From Richelia sinica FACHB-800 (GTDB lineage: Bacteria; Cyanobacteriota; Cyanobacteriia; Cyanobacteriales; Nostocaceae): a stretch of DNA of 64,000 bases. The stretch's first letter is position 1, and each line of letters starts with the position of its first letter. The stretch is taken from contig NZ_JACJTT010000010.1 in the NCBI RefSeq assembly GCF_014698825.1, positions 83,431 through 147,430 of the forward strand. Direction: 5' to 3'. Of this stretch, positions 19,658 to 29,209 are shown piece after piece. The position numbers were made by a program, and so were the translations under genes. The notes beneath the pieces were generated by a model. The model worked only from the letters and a program-made list of their open reading frames with translations, did not search any database and was not told where the DNA came from.

Positions 19658-20071
19658 ATGCGTGTTTTTGTACTAATTTTTAATGCAGGCACTGACAATG
19701 AGGGAATTCACTCCATTCAGGTCGCAAACCGGAATAAAATCCTCATGTTTGAGTCAGAAGATGATGCAACTCGCTTTGGTGTGATGTTAGAAGCCCAAGA
19801 CTTCCCCACAGCCACAGTAGAACAAATGGACGCGGATGATATTAAGGAATTTTGCCAAGCTTATGACTATGACTGGGAAATTATCCCAGAAAACGGTGAT
19901 TTAGTCCTGCCACCAGAAGCTAACGTAGAACAAACTGACTGGCAACCGGAAGATGATTCCCCATTGTCAACAAATCAGTTTGATGATGCGGATGCCGATG
20001 ACACTTCACCGACGGAAATCTCTGATTCTGAGTTAGACAGCATTCGTCGCAAACTCGAAGGTTTGTTGTAA
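19658..20071 (+). CDS. DUF3110 domain protein
   Basis: The product has 137 residues from the second of two adjacent ATGs (19655 and 19658); the second has the better spacing to AAAGG at 19646-19650. Residues 1-85 form the DUF3110 domain found in cyanobacteria and plastids, beginning RVFVLIFNAGTDNEGIHS and continuing with the FESEDDATRFGVMLEAQDF segment. The C-terminal 50 residues are acidic and probably disordered. The function of the family is unknown. murQ follows after about 100 bp of repeat-containing spacer. Confidence 0.85.
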   Translation: MRVFVLIFNAGTDNEGIHSIQVANRNKILMFESEDDATRFGVMLEAQDFPTATVEQMDADDIKEFCQAYDYDWEIIPENGDLVLPPEANVEQTDWQPEDDSPLSTNQFDDADADDTSPTEISDSELDSIRRKLEGLL

Positions 20072-20111
20072 TTACTCCTCCTTTTCTTCCTGTTCCCTCG
20101 CTGATGACACA

Positions 20112-20180
20112 TTGACAAATGACCACCAACAACTGACAACTAAACAAATGACCACCAAAAATTGACAACGGACAAATGAC
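20112..20180. repeat. Short repeats ACAAATGACCACCAA
   Basis: ACAAATGACCACCAA occurs at 20115-20129 and 20145-20159, with a partial copy (ACAAATGAC) at 20172 overlapping the murQ start, mixed with TTGACAAC/CTGACAAC units. These are short tandemly repeated sequences typical of Nostocales intergenic DNA. The last partial unit supplies the murQ start codon context. Confidence 0.7.
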
Positions 20181-21105
20181 AAATTTGCAGGAACGCGGGC
20201 ATCTGTTAACCGAACAAATCAATCCCCATAGTCTGAACCTAGACCAACTCAATTCTGTGGAATTGGTGGAATTGTTTAATAGTGAGGACTTTAAGGCAGT
20301 GGCAGCGGTGGCTGAGGCAAAAATTCCCTTAGCTAAAGCCATTGATACTACAGCTGAAAGATTACGCCAAGGTGGGAGGTTATTTTACATCGGTGCGGGG
20401 ACTAGTGGGCGGTTGGGAGTATTAGATGCGGCTGAATGTCCACCTACTTTTTGCACCCCTCCTGATTTGGTACAGGGAATTATTGCCGGTGGTGCTGGTG
20501 CGCTGGTACGTAGTTCTGAGGATTTAGAGGATCGGGCAGAAGATGGGGCCGGGGCGATCGCTCAACGTCAAATTACCCAATTAGATGTGGTAGTTGGCAT
20601 CACCGCTGGGGGCACTACTCCTTTTGTACATGGTGCTTTAAATGCGGCTCGACAACGGGGGGCTGCAACAATTTTTATCGCCTGTGTTCCTGCTGACCAA
20701 GTGAGTTTTGAAGCGGATATTGATATTCGATTGTTAACAGGCCCAGAAGTCCTAGCTGGTTCGACTCGTCTGAAAGCTGGGACGGTAACTAAGCTGGCTT
20801 TAAATATTCTCTCCACCGGGGTGATGGTGAAGTTAGGCAAGGTCTACGGTAATCGTATGGTGGATGTGGCGGTCACAAATCAAAAATTACGCGATCGCGC
20901 CCTTCGCATTCTACAAGACCTGACTGGCTTAAGTCGGGAAGCATCTGGTTTTCTGTTGGAACGCAGTGGTAAATGGGTAAAACTTGCTCTCTTAATGCAC
21001 TGGACTAATTTAGATAAAGAAGCAGGGGAAAAGCTTCTCGCTGCACATCAAGGTAATCTCCGGGCTGCTGTTGCTACCTATGAAAGCCAGCAAAAACCCT
21101 CATAG
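20176..21105 (+). CDS. murQ: N-acetylmuramic acid 6-phosphate etherase (MurQ)
   Basis: This 309-residue SIS-domain lyase cleaves the lactyl ether of MurNAc-6-phosphate to give GlcNAc-6-phosphate and D-lactate in wall recycling. The GAGTSGRLGVLDAAECPPTF signature (about 73-92) and the EVLAGSTRLKAGTVTKLALN segment (about 192-211) are diagnostic. Length is normal. Start is the ATG at 20176, in a repeat-rich context without a strong Shine-Dalgarno. No transporter or anhydro-MurNAc kinase (anmK) gene is adjacent. A GTAGAGAT stem-loop at 21172-21200 follows. Confidence 0.94.
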   Translation: MTNLQERGHLLTEQINPHSLNLDQLNSVELVELFNSEDFKAVAAVAEAKIPLAKAIDTTAERLRQGGRLFYIGAGTSGRLGVLDAAECPPTFCTPPDLVQGIIAGGAGALVRSSEDLEDRAEDGAGAIAQRQITQLDVVVGITAGGTTPFVHGALNAARQRGAATIFIACVPADQVSFEADIDIRLLTGPEVLAGSTRLKAGTVTKLALNILSTGVMVKLGKVYGNRMVDVAVTNQKLRDRALRILQDLTGLSREASGFLLERSGKWVKLALLMHWTNLDKEAGEKLLAAHQGNLRAAVATYESQQKPS

Positions 21106-21171
21106 GTTCTTGATTACTCATGTCGTTTCTGGATGCTGGTGTAGTCTACCCGTAGGAATGCTGAATTTTGT

Positions 21172-21200
21172 GTAGAGATGTTCTTGCTGAATGTCTCTAC
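21172..21200 (+). terminator. Stem-loop after murQ
   Basis: The arms GTAGAGATGT and ATGTCTCTAC pair over ten positions (two G-U) around a nine-base loop, and a T-rich stretch (catagttttttcg) begins shortly after. It lies 67 bp after the murQ stop. The arm sequence resembles the palindrome at 9431. Confidence 0.6.
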
Positions 21201-22307
21201 CATAGTTTTTTCGTACATTCGTACATTTGGGGACAATTTAATATAATATTAATGTCTACATATAATATAGTTTCCCATCACTTATCCATCGCTCATTCTT
21301 GCAAATATGGGAGTATGGCTTGGTGAGATATTCATCATCCAATGTTTGAGAATTTATACCTAAATTTTGGTGTCATTGCTGTGGAAAAAAGTTTGATATT
21401 AGTTTTCTAGGCAATGTTTCTAGTTCAACATGGGGCTATTTTTTAATATTTAGTCTTGCTGACACCAATGACCTAATCATTGTGAAAAATACCTTGCTCT
21501 ATGTTTTGTTTTAGTCCATTCATAGTCATCATCAAGTATTACTGATAGCTTTACTAGTTATTTATCTATAAATATGTGGAAATGAGGATTATAGTCTTTC
21601 CAGAGATTGAGACTCATTATCACAAGTTATTGAGAAATTTGTGAAGCTAACAGTAGTTTTGTGCCAAGGTATTGTAGTAATAATAGAGACATAATGACCC
21701 CTATTCCCTAGTCAAAGGTGGTCTAATAAATAAGTGCATCAATATTTTGATGTTAATCACAACATTACACGAACAATCTCTATGACATCAAGTAATATTT
21801 CAGATATTGCTTTGACCATAGCCTAGCTACCATCAGGCATTGAACAGAGGTTTATTAACTTTTATGAGGCTTTATTAAAGATTAAACAAATTCACGAAAA
21901 CTTCTCTCTTAATCAGGTGAATCTTCTCAGATAAACAATGCTATTAAAAAAATAAGTTCAGAAGTTCTACGGATATACTCAACCAAAAATAATCAGTAAA
22001 ATACTCTTGAGATTAAAAAAATATTTCAGAATGTGGCAGTATAGCAATTTCCTATGATGCTGATGATAATTTGCTAAAACATAGAGCCGAAAGATCATAT
22101 TCTCAAGCCTGATAGATAGCACCACCATCAGCAATATATATAAATCTATCGTTGATATACATCACCATATCCTGAGCATTCATACATACAAACTATTCCG
22201 ACCAGTGAGAAGGATAACTTCTCCTTCAATTTATTCGCATAGCACTGTATGGATAGTGTGGGTTTTCTAAAAGCTGACTGCTGAATCACTAAGGGACTGA
22301 ATTAAGT
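21201..22307. other. Long AT-rich non-coding region before the chemosensory operon
   Basis: About 1.1 kb separates the murQ hairpin from the PATAN-REC gene. I find no open frame with coding character on either strand, no tRNA-like cloverleaf and no repeat array. It is AT-rich with scattered stops in all frames. It may hold a long 5' leader, distant regulatory sites or decayed DNA; the sequence alone does not decide. Confidence 0.6.
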
Positions 22308-23486
22308 ATGACCCACCCAGAACTTATAGAATCAAGCAACTTACTGAATGAATTTAAGACCTGTACTCAGCTTCAATACAATGGGCAATTAAATCTCAAA
22401 AGTGCCAACGGTACTCGCTGGATCTTCTACTATCGTTTAGGGAGAATCGTGTGGGCAACTGGAGGGGTACATCCCTGTAGAAGGTTAAGGCGACTGATGG
22501 CGCAAAATTGCCCTGCTATAGATTTAGATAAACTGAGGTTTCGTGGTGAAGATGTTGCTTTTGACCATTGGGATTATCATCTTTTAGAAATCTTACATAA
22601 ACGGCAAAAAATCCAACGGGAACAAATTCACGCGATTGTGGAAAGCACCATTGCTGAATTGTGTTTTGATTTAGCCCAAGAATTTGATTTTAGCCAAGTG
22701 ACATGCGATCGCTCTCAGGAAGTGATTTTAGAAGCGCCAATGAGCTTCACCAGTTCAGACATGTCGATGAGATTGATGCAAGAATCCTGGTCTATGTGGT
22801 CACAAGCAGGCTTGGCGAAGATTTCTCCCAACTTTGCTCCTATTATTCGTAAACCAGACCAACTAGAACAACTGGTCAGTCCCCCTGTATATAAAAACTT
22901 TATCAACTTAATTAATGGGAAATCGACTCTGCGCGAGTTAGCCATGAAAATGAAGCAGAACGTGATGCCTGTGGCCCGTTCTTTGCTGCCTTATATTCTC
23001 AAAGGTATTATTGAATTGGTGGAAGTAGCAGACATTCCCTTTACACTGGCTGATGCAGACAACCCCAAACCGAGAACCAGTAACGCGCCTGTTCCCCTCA
23101 TTGCCTGTGTAGATGATAGTCCTTTAGTCTGCAAAATGTTGGAAGAAATTATTACTGGTAACGGCCTAAGGTTTACCAAAATTCAAGATGCAGTACAAGC
23201 TTTACCAATTCTCATCCAAGAAAAACCAGACTTGATTTTCTTAGATTTAATGATGCCTATCGCTAGTGGCTATGAAATCTGCACTCAAATCCGACGTATT
23301 CCAGCTTTTGCTAATACACCTGTGATCATCCTCACGGGTAGTGATGGTCTGTTAGATCGAGTGCGCGCGAAAGTAGTAGGTTCGACAGACTTCATGTCTA
23401 AACCAATAGTCGCTGAACGAGTGATGAATGCGATTCGCAAATATTTGAATGTGTCTAATCGTTTATTGGTTGATAGGTCTGCATAA
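22308..23486 (+). CDS. PATAN-REC response regulator (PatA/PixG type)
   Basis: The 392-residue protein has an N-terminal PATAN domain (about 10-250; FYYRLGRIVWATGG and the LINGKSTLRELA segment) and a C-terminal receiver domain (about 263-385) with phosphoacceptor D313 (LDLMMP), the acidic pair D-D in ACVDDS and the lysine in MSKP. This is the architecture of PatA (heterocyst patterning) and of PixG/TaxP1-type regulators that act on type IV pili motors. As first gene of a CheY-CheW-MCP-CheA cluster it is best read as PixG-like; PatA itself is not usually in such an operon. The ATG at 22308 follows TTAAGT with no strong ribosome site. Confidence 0.85.
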   Translation: MTHPELIESSNLLNEFKTCTQLQYNGQLNLKSANGTRWIFYYRLGRIVWATGGVHPCRRLRRLMAQNCPAIDLDKLRFRGEDVAFDHWDYHLLEILHKRQKIQREQIHAIVESTIAELCFDLAQEFDFSQVTCDRSQEVILEAPMSFTSSDMSMRLMQESWSMWSQAGLAKISPNFAPIIRKPDQLEQLVSPPVYKNFINLINGKSTLRELAMKMKQNVMPVARSLLPYILKGIIELVEVADIPFTLADADNPKPRTSNAPVPLIACVDDSPLVCKMLEEIITGNGLRFTKIQDAVQALPILIQEKPDLIFLDLMMPIASGYEICTQIRRIPAFANTPVIILTGSDGLLDRVRAKVVGSTDFMSKPIVAERVMNAIRKYLNVSNRLLVDRSA

Positions 23487-23952
23487 ATTGCACCAAGATG
23501 GAGTTCACCGACTGAATTGCCATCTGACAACACATTACACAGACTCATATATAAAAACTTAGCCTTGAGAGGCTGAATTTTGGGAACTACAACTTGAGAA
23601 ATACTCCAATTAGTATTGAGTTAATCACCAGGATATCAGCTAAATCCTTCAGAGTATTTTTTCATCAGTTGTTAATCCGGTGTTAACTTAGTTAATCGTT
23701 GTTATCGGTTAATTAACTGTTAAAAATCAGCTTTTGAACTGAATTATTGATTGTAAATTTCTGTTGAAAAATTCAGACTAGATTGGCAAATCTTTATACA
23801 ATTAAATACTAGTATTTTAGGAAAATAAAACTGCAAATCATTAGTAGGCAAGATTTTCATAAGTTTTAAAGAATTGTCCAATTATACTCTGTTATACTAG
23901 TGTGTGTTCACCATTAAATGACAATTTTCATCTGTAAATAAAAGGAATTACT
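23487..23952. other. Intergenic region with clustered GTTAA motifs
   Basis: This 466-bp gap inside the chemosensory cluster has no credible gene. Between 23671 and 23722 there are at least five GTTAA/TTAAC motifs. Two TATACT hexamers (23883 and 23893) about 60 bases before the CheY gene could be -10 elements, so the downstream genes may have their own promoter. No terminator is obvious. Confidence 0.45.
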
Positions 23953-24318
23953 ATGAGTACAATTTTGGTAGTTGAAGATGGTTTAACTGATATGGAAATC
24001 ATTAGTCGCTACTTACAACAAGCCGGATATTCTGTAGTTGGGGCAAAAAGTAGTGAAGAAGCCCAAGAAAAAATCGATAAAACCAAGCCAGATGTAATAT
24101 TTTTGGATGTAATTTTACCGGGAAAAAGTGGTTACGAAATTTGTCGAGAATTAAAAAATAATCCCAATACTAGCACTATACCTATCGTTTTTTGTTCAAC
24201 TAAAAATACAGAGGCTGACAAAATGTGGGGTAATATGCTCGGTGCCTCAGCCTATTTATCTAAACCCATTGATAAAGAAGAATTAGTGGTGACCATCAAG
24301 AAGTTAATTAAGAATTAA
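23953..24318 (+). CDS. CheY-like response regulator (PixH type)
   Basis: A single receiver domain of 121 residues with the acidic pair in VVEDG (E8, D9), phosphoacceptor D52 (IFLDVILPGKSGYE) and the conserved lysine in YLSKPI near 108. No output domain. It resembles PixH/TaxY2 proteins that take phosphate from the CheA hybrid of phototaxis systems. An AAAGGAA ribosome site stands before the ATG. It is the second gene of the cluster. Confidence 0.9.
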   Translation: MSTILVVEDGLTDMEIISRYLQQAGYSVVGAKSSEEAQEKIDKTKPDVIFLDVILPGKSGYEICRELKNNPNTSTIPIVFCSTKNTEADKMWGNMLGASAYLSKPIDKEELVVTIKKLIKN

Positions 24319-24663
24319 AGACAAGCACAGTTCTCAATTCATTTGATTAATTATAGCAATAGACAGAGCAGTTATGACATTAACTAAGGCTAAAAATTAG
24401 TGAGCCAAAGAAAGGCTTTTAGCACTGTCACCTGTTAACTGTCACCTGCTATATCTTAGTGATGGAAATTCCCTCAAAAAGTTTTTTACTGAACTCAGGG
24501 AAAATAAGGTTGTCAAACCTAGGGAACTTCCAATTACCATAAATCTATAAATAATGTCTAAACTTTTCTATCTACAATCACTCAGAGGTATCCCCTGAGA
24601 TAGATTCGTCTGGCTAATAGTAAAAATCTCCAATTACCCAGTAATGAAGTTATCAGGAAATTA
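24319..24663. other. Intergenic region with a dispersed repeat
   Basis: This 345-bp gap between the CheY and CheW genes contains, at 24411-24434, a 24-base sequence (starting AAAGGCTTTTAGCACTG) found identically at 44449-44472, followed by CTGTCACCTG units related to the heptamer array at 41.7 kb. No gene is visible. Confidence 0.6.
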
Positions 24664-25140
24664 ATGTTAGAAACAAAACAAAAATTCTTAAGTTTTAATT
24701 TAGGAGTGAAAGATACAGCGGTAATTGCCCTAAATCATATCACGGAAGTGTTACAAGTCTCCCTAGCAGAAGTTTGTGGAGTTCCCCAAATGCCTAATTG
24801 TGTATTAGGTATATACAATTGGCGGGGAGAAATGCTGTGGTTAGTGGATTTAGAAGAAATGCTGGGTTATCCCTCACTCTTAAAAAACACAAATTTACTC
24901 TCGAAGATGATGGCAATAGTCCTAGAGAGTGAAGGCAAATACTTAGGCTTATTAGTGAGGCAATTGTTAGATATAGAGTGGTTAGACACACAGCATTTGA
25001 AATTGCAATCAGCAGAATTATTTTCCCCAGGAATTTCACCATTTTTACATGGTTATTTTATCAATGGTGATGAGCAAATTATGTTCAACTTAGATGCCAA
25101 CTTAATTATGCAGTCTCCTTTGTGGGGCAAGCATAATTGA
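24664..25140 (+). CDS. CheW-like adaptor (PixI type)
   Basis: This 158-residue protein is one CheW domain: the start KQKFLSFNLGVKDTAVIALN, the central NCVLGIYNWRGEMLWLVDLEE motif with the conserved N-x-R-G turn, and VLESEGKYLGLLV. It should couple the MCP to the CheA hybrid, as PixI does. The ATG at 24664 gives a standard N-terminus. The MCP gene follows after about 100 bp. Confidence 0.88.
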   Translation: MLETKQKFLSFNLGVKDTAVIALNHITEVLQVSLAEVCGVPQMPNCVLGIYNWRGEMLWLVDLEEMLGYPSLLKNTNLLSKMMAIVLESEGKYLGLLVRQLLDIEWLDTQHLKLQSAELFSPGISPFLHGYFINGDEQIMFNLDANLIMQSPLWGKHN

Positions 25141-25242
25141 TAGGTAAAGCCAGGAAAATAAACCGTTAATCAATCTTTGATGATTATCAGGTGCCTACAA
25201 AAAATCAAAATCTATTTACAACAAATAATCGAGGGTGTACAG

Positions 25243-28200
25243 ATGACAACTTTATATGAAAGCCCCAGCGACAACAGCGGGAATGTATATGAAGTAGAAA
25301 CTTTAGAAGTTAAACCAGAAAACGGCAATATTCATCATCAAGATCCATCGGTATCGAATGTAATCGCCCAAGAATTTAAAGTATGGCGACAAAGGTTTGA
25401 AAATATTACCATCCATATGCGTCAAGCCTCTGATTTAGAGGCTTTATTGAAAACTACGGTCACCCAAGTTAGAGATAAATTTGGATGCGATCGCGTTGTT
25501 ATTTATCAATTTACCAGTGATGAAGCTGGGACAGTGGTTGCAGAAAGCAGAGGTATCTCTTGGACACCGACCTTAGGGGAAAATCTCCCTGCAATTTTAT
25601 TTGGTTTATATACCAATCAAGATTATGTAGAACCTGTGGTGATTAACGATATCAACCACATCAAAGTTACACCCTATCAACAACAATTACTAGAAAAGTT
25701 TCAAGTCAAGTCTAGTTTGAGTCTACCAATTTCTATTGAGGGCAAAATCTGGGGATTGTTGGTAGTCCATAATTGTGTTTCTCCCCGCACCTGGCAAGAG
25801 ACAGAAACTACTTTATTATCGCAAATCTCTACAGAAATTACTTATAGATTGCAAAAGTTCAATTTACAAAAAGAACTGCAACAATCTTCCCTAGCTAAAC
25901 AATCGGTAGCCAAAGTCATTACTAAGATTTTGCAACAGCCGGATGTAGAGAAAATCTTTCAAACCACTACTCAAGAAGTCCGCCATTTTCTCAAATGCGA
26001 TCGCGTGGGAGTTTATCGCTTCAACCCTGATTGGAGTGGTCAATTTGTGGCGGAAGCGGTGGGTAATAATTGGGTGAAAATCGTCACCCCAGATTTTCAG
26101 ATGGTGTGGGAAGATACCCATTTACAAGAGACCAAAGGGGGACGCTATGCCAAAGGCGAAACCTTTGTGGTGAATGACATTTATAAAATTGGCCACACCC
26201 AATGCCACGTGGATATTTTAGACCAAATAGAAGCTAAGGCTTATATTATTGCCCCGATTTTCTCCGGGGAAAAATTGTGGGGTTTATTAGGTGCTTATCA
26301 AAATACAGGCAGTCGGGTTTGGCAAGATTGGGAAATTAGCTTCCTAACTCAAATCGGCTTGCAATTTGGGGTGGCAATTTCCCAAGGGGAATACCTGCAA
26401 CAAGTACGGCTGCAATCGGAACAATTAGAACAAATTGCTAAACAAGAAAAGGCCTTAACAAAGATTGTTAACCGCATTCGTCAGTCCTTCCAAGTAGAAG
26501 AAATCTTTAAAACTACCACCCATGAAGTCCGGCAATCATTGCGATGCGATCGCGTGGGTATTTATCGGTTTAATCCTGACTGGAGTGGGGAATTTATCGC
26601 CGAATCTGTGGGTACAGGTTGGGTGAAGCTAGTCGGGCCAGATATCAAAACTGTTTGGGAGGACACCCACTTACAAGAAACCCAAGGGGGACGCTATGCT
26701 AAAGGCGAAAACTTTGTGGTCAATGACATTTATCAAGTAGGTCATGCCCAATGCCACATTGATATTTTAGAGCAGTTTGAAGTCAAGGCTTATATGATTG
26801 TGCCCATTTTCTTTGGTGAGAAATTATGGGGACTATTAGCGGCTTATCAAAACTCCGGTACTAGAGTATGGCAACCTTGGGAAGTCAGCTTCCTCACTCA
26901 GGTTGGGTTGCAATTTAGTTTGGCCAAATCGCAAATTGACTATCTAGAACAAGTCCAAGCCAAATCAGAACAACTCGAACAAATAGCCGAACGAGAAAAA
27001 ACCTTCAACAGAATTGTCAATCGGATTCGCCAATCTTTAGACGAAGCCGAAATATTCAGAATTACTACCCAGGAAATTCGCCAGTTATTAAAGTGCGATC
27101 GCGTCGCTGTTTATCAATTTCATCCTGATTGGGGTGGGGAATTTGTGGCTGAGTCTGTTGGTAGTGGTTGGGTGAAACTAGTTGGCCCCGACATCAAAAC
27201 CGTGTGGGACGATACCAACTTACAGGAAACCCAAGGGGGACGCTATGCCAAAGGTGAAAGCTTTGTCGTTAATGACATTTATCAAACAGGCCATGCCCAA
27301 TGTCACATCGCCATCTTAGAACAGTTTGAAGTTAAAGCCTATATGATTGTGCCGATTTTCTTCGGTGACAAACTGTGGGGATTACTAGCAGCCTATCAAA
27401 ACTCCGGTACTAGAGTATGGCAATCTTGGGAAGTCAACTTCCTAGAACAGATTGGTTTACAGTTTAGTTTGGCTAAGTCCCAAATTGACTATTTAGAGAA
27501 ACTGCGGTTGCAATCTGAGAAGTTAATGCAGATTGCCGAACAAGAAAAAGCCTTCACCAAAATCGTGAACCGCATTCGCCAATCTTTAGATATTGAAGAG
27601 GTCTTCAAGACGACCACTCAAGAAGTCCGTCAACTGTTAAAGTGCGATCGCGTGGCCGTCTACCAATTCACTCATGATTGGGGTGGAGAATTCGTCGCTG
27701 AATCCGTAGCTAGTGGTTGGGTGAAATTAGTAGGTATCGACACCAGAACCACCTTAAACGACCCCTGTTTACAACAAACAGAAGGTGGACGCTATAACAA
27801 AAATGACACCTTAGTGGTCAATGATATCCACCAAGCAGGTTTTGACCCTTGCTACGTGGAAATTTTAGAAGGTTACGAAGCCAAAGCTTATATCATCGCC
27901 CCTATTTTCTTTGGTGAAAAACTCTGGGGACTACTGGCCGCTTATCAAAACTCCAGCCCCCGCAATTGGGAAGAATCACAAGTCAACCTCATAGCCCGTG
28001 TAGGTGACCAGTTAGGACTAGCCCTCAAGCAAACAGAATACTTGAATCAACTACAAACCCAGTCCACCAAACTAGCAGAAGCAGCAGAACGAGAAAAAGC
28101 CGCCAAGGAACTGCTACAACAGCGTTCTATTCAACTACTAACCGCCTTAGGCCCTGCCCTGAGCGGTGATTTGACAGTACGTGCCCCAGTGACAGAAGAC

Positions 28201-29100
28201 GAACTAGGGACTATTGCCGGGGCTTATAACAGCACCTTACAAGCACTTCGTCAAATCGTTCTCCAAGTTCAAGACGCTTCCCAACAAGTTGCCCAAACCT
28301 CCAGCACCAGCAATGCTTCCCTGGTCGGACTGACTGATTTAGCGAAAAAACAATCAGAGGAAATCAGCCAGGCTTTGAGTGAAATTCAACAGATGGTGGA
28401 CTCTACCCAAGGAGTGGTTAGTAACGCCCAATTGGTACAAGTCGCCGTTCAACAAGCCAACAAAACTGTTGATTCTGGTGACATTGCCATGAACCAAACA
28501 GTTAATGCCATTCAAACCATCCGCGAAACCGTTGCCCAAACTAGCAAAAAGATTAAACGCCTGAGTGAGTCATCACAAAAAATTTCCAAGGTGGTGAACT
28601 TGATTGGTAACTTTGCTACTCAGACCAACGTACTGGCATTGAACGCGGCAATTGAGGCTACCCGTGCCGGGGAATATGGTAAAGGCTTTGCGGTGGTAGC
28701 AGATGAAGTACGTTCCCTGTCTCGTCAGTCTGCCGCTGCCACCATCGAAATTGAAAAATTAGTTCAGGAAATTCAAGCAGAAACTGGGGAAGTTGCGGTG
28801 GCAATGGAAACTGGTATTCAGCAAGTTGTAGAAGGAACTAACTTAGTCAACGAAACCAGGCAGAACTTAAATGCGATCGTGGCAGCAACCGCAGAAATTA
28901 GTCAACTGATTGAACAGATTACAGATGCCACTCAACAACAAATGAATCAATCTGTAGCTGTGACTAAATCAATGAATGATGTGGCAGAAATTGCCCATCA
29001 AACCTTTGGTGAATCTCAAGAAATAGCCACGGTGTTTCAGAATTTATCTGTCATGGCTCAAGATTTATTAGCAACAGCTAGTAAATTCAAAGTCAACTAG
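25243..29100 (+). CDS. Multi-GAF methyl-accepting chemoreceptor, phototaxis cyanobacteriochrome (PixJ/PtxD type)
   Basis: I choose the ATG at 25243 (1285 residues) because GAGGG precedes it by seven bases; the frame is open from 25177. Five GAF domains run from about 60 to 975, then a HAMP-like segment (about 985-1035) and a full MCP signalling domain with the hairpin NVLALNAAIEATRAGEYGKG. No hydrophobic segment is present, so the receptor is soluble. GAF2, GAF3 and GAF4 each carry the chromophore Cys-His (C321-H322, C504-H505, C687-H688) and the W-x-D of red/green cyanobacteriochromes (W289/D291, W472/D474, W655/D657). GAF5 lacks the Trp, has C870-Y871 and a D840-P-C842-L motif like the DXCF blue/green class. 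GAF1 has no cysteine at the site. The GAF2-4 repeats are very similar, indicating recent duplication. Confidence 0.92.
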   Translation: MTTLYESPSDNSGNVYEVETLEVKPENGNIHHQDPSVSNVIAQEFKVWRQRFENITIHMRQASDLEALLKTTVTQVRDKFGCDRVVIYQFTSDEAGTVVAESRGISWTPTLGENLPAILFGLYTNQDYVEPVVINDINHIKVTPYQQQLLEKFQVKSSLSLPISIEGKIWGLLVVHNCVSPRTWQETETTLLSQISTEITYRLQKFNLQKELQQSSLAKQSVAKVITKILQQPDVEKIFQTTTQEVRHFLKCDRVGVYRFNPDWSGQFVAEAVGNNWVKIVTPDFQMVWEDTHLQETKGGRYAKGETFVVNDIYKIGHTQCHVDILDQIEAKAYIIAPIFSGEKLWGLLGAYQNTGSRVWQDWEISFLTQIGLQFGVAISQGEYLQQVRLQSEQLEQIAKQEKALTKIVNRIRQSFQVEEIFKTTTHEVRQSLRCDRVGIYRFNPDWSGEFIAESVGTGWVKLVGPDIKTVWEDTHLQETQGGRYAKGENFVVNDIYQVGHAQCHIDILEQFEVKAYMIVPIFFGEKLWGLLAAYQNSGTRVWQPWEVSFLTQVGLQFSLAKSQIDYLEQVQAKSEQLEQIAEREKTFNRIVNRIRQSLDEAEIFRITTQEIRQLLKCDRVAVYQFHPDWGGEFVAESVGSGWVKLVGPDIKTVWDDTNLQETQGGRYAKGESFVVNDIYQTGHAQCHIAILEQFEVKAYMIVPIFFGDKLWGLLAAYQNSGTRVWQSWEVNFLEQIGLQFSLAKSQIDYLEKLRLQSEKLMQIAEQEKAFTKIVNRIRQSLDIEEVFKTTTQEVRQLLKCDRVAVYQFTHDWGGEFVAESVASGWVKLVGIDTRTTLNDPCLQQTEGGRYNKNDTLVVNDIHQAGFDPCYVEILEGYEAKAYIIAPIFFGEKLWGLLAAYQNSSPRNWEESQVNLIARVGDQLGLALKQTEYLNQLQTQSTKLAEAAEREKAAKELLQQRSIQLLTALGPALSGDLTVRAPVTEDELGTIAGAYNSTLQALRQIVLQVQDASQQVAQTSSTSNASLVGLTDLAKKQSEEISQALSEIQQMVDSTQGVVSNAQLVQVAVQQANKTVDSGDIAMNQTVNAIQTIRETVAQTSKKIKRLSESSQKISKVVNLIGNFATQTNVLALNAAIEATRAGEYGKGFAVVADEVRSLSRQSAAATIEIEKLVQEIQAETGEVAVAMETGIQQVVEGTNLVNETRQNLNAIVAATAEISQLIEQITDATQQQMNQSVAVTKSMNDVAEIAHQTFGESQEIATVFQNLSVMAQDLLATASKFKVN

Positions 29101-29209
29101 TAGCAGCAGCTAGGTTAGGGGTAGGCTGATCTGAAAGTATATAACTTTTTCAGTCTGCCCCGTACCATTAGGGATTAATGGCAAGATGAATAAATGAGCA
29201 ATAAAAATT

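Noticed and set aside
19477..19698. Minus-strand frame of 73 codons in the TamB-DUF3110 gap
   Set aside because: It overlaps the start of the DUF3110 gene and an inverted repeat, and has no ribosome site or coding bias.
22308..23486. Assignment as the heterocyst-patterning gene patA
   Set aside because: The PATAN-REC layout fits, but the gene heads a CheY-CheW-MCP-CheA cluster, which points to a PixG-type motility regulator; the symbol was left empty.
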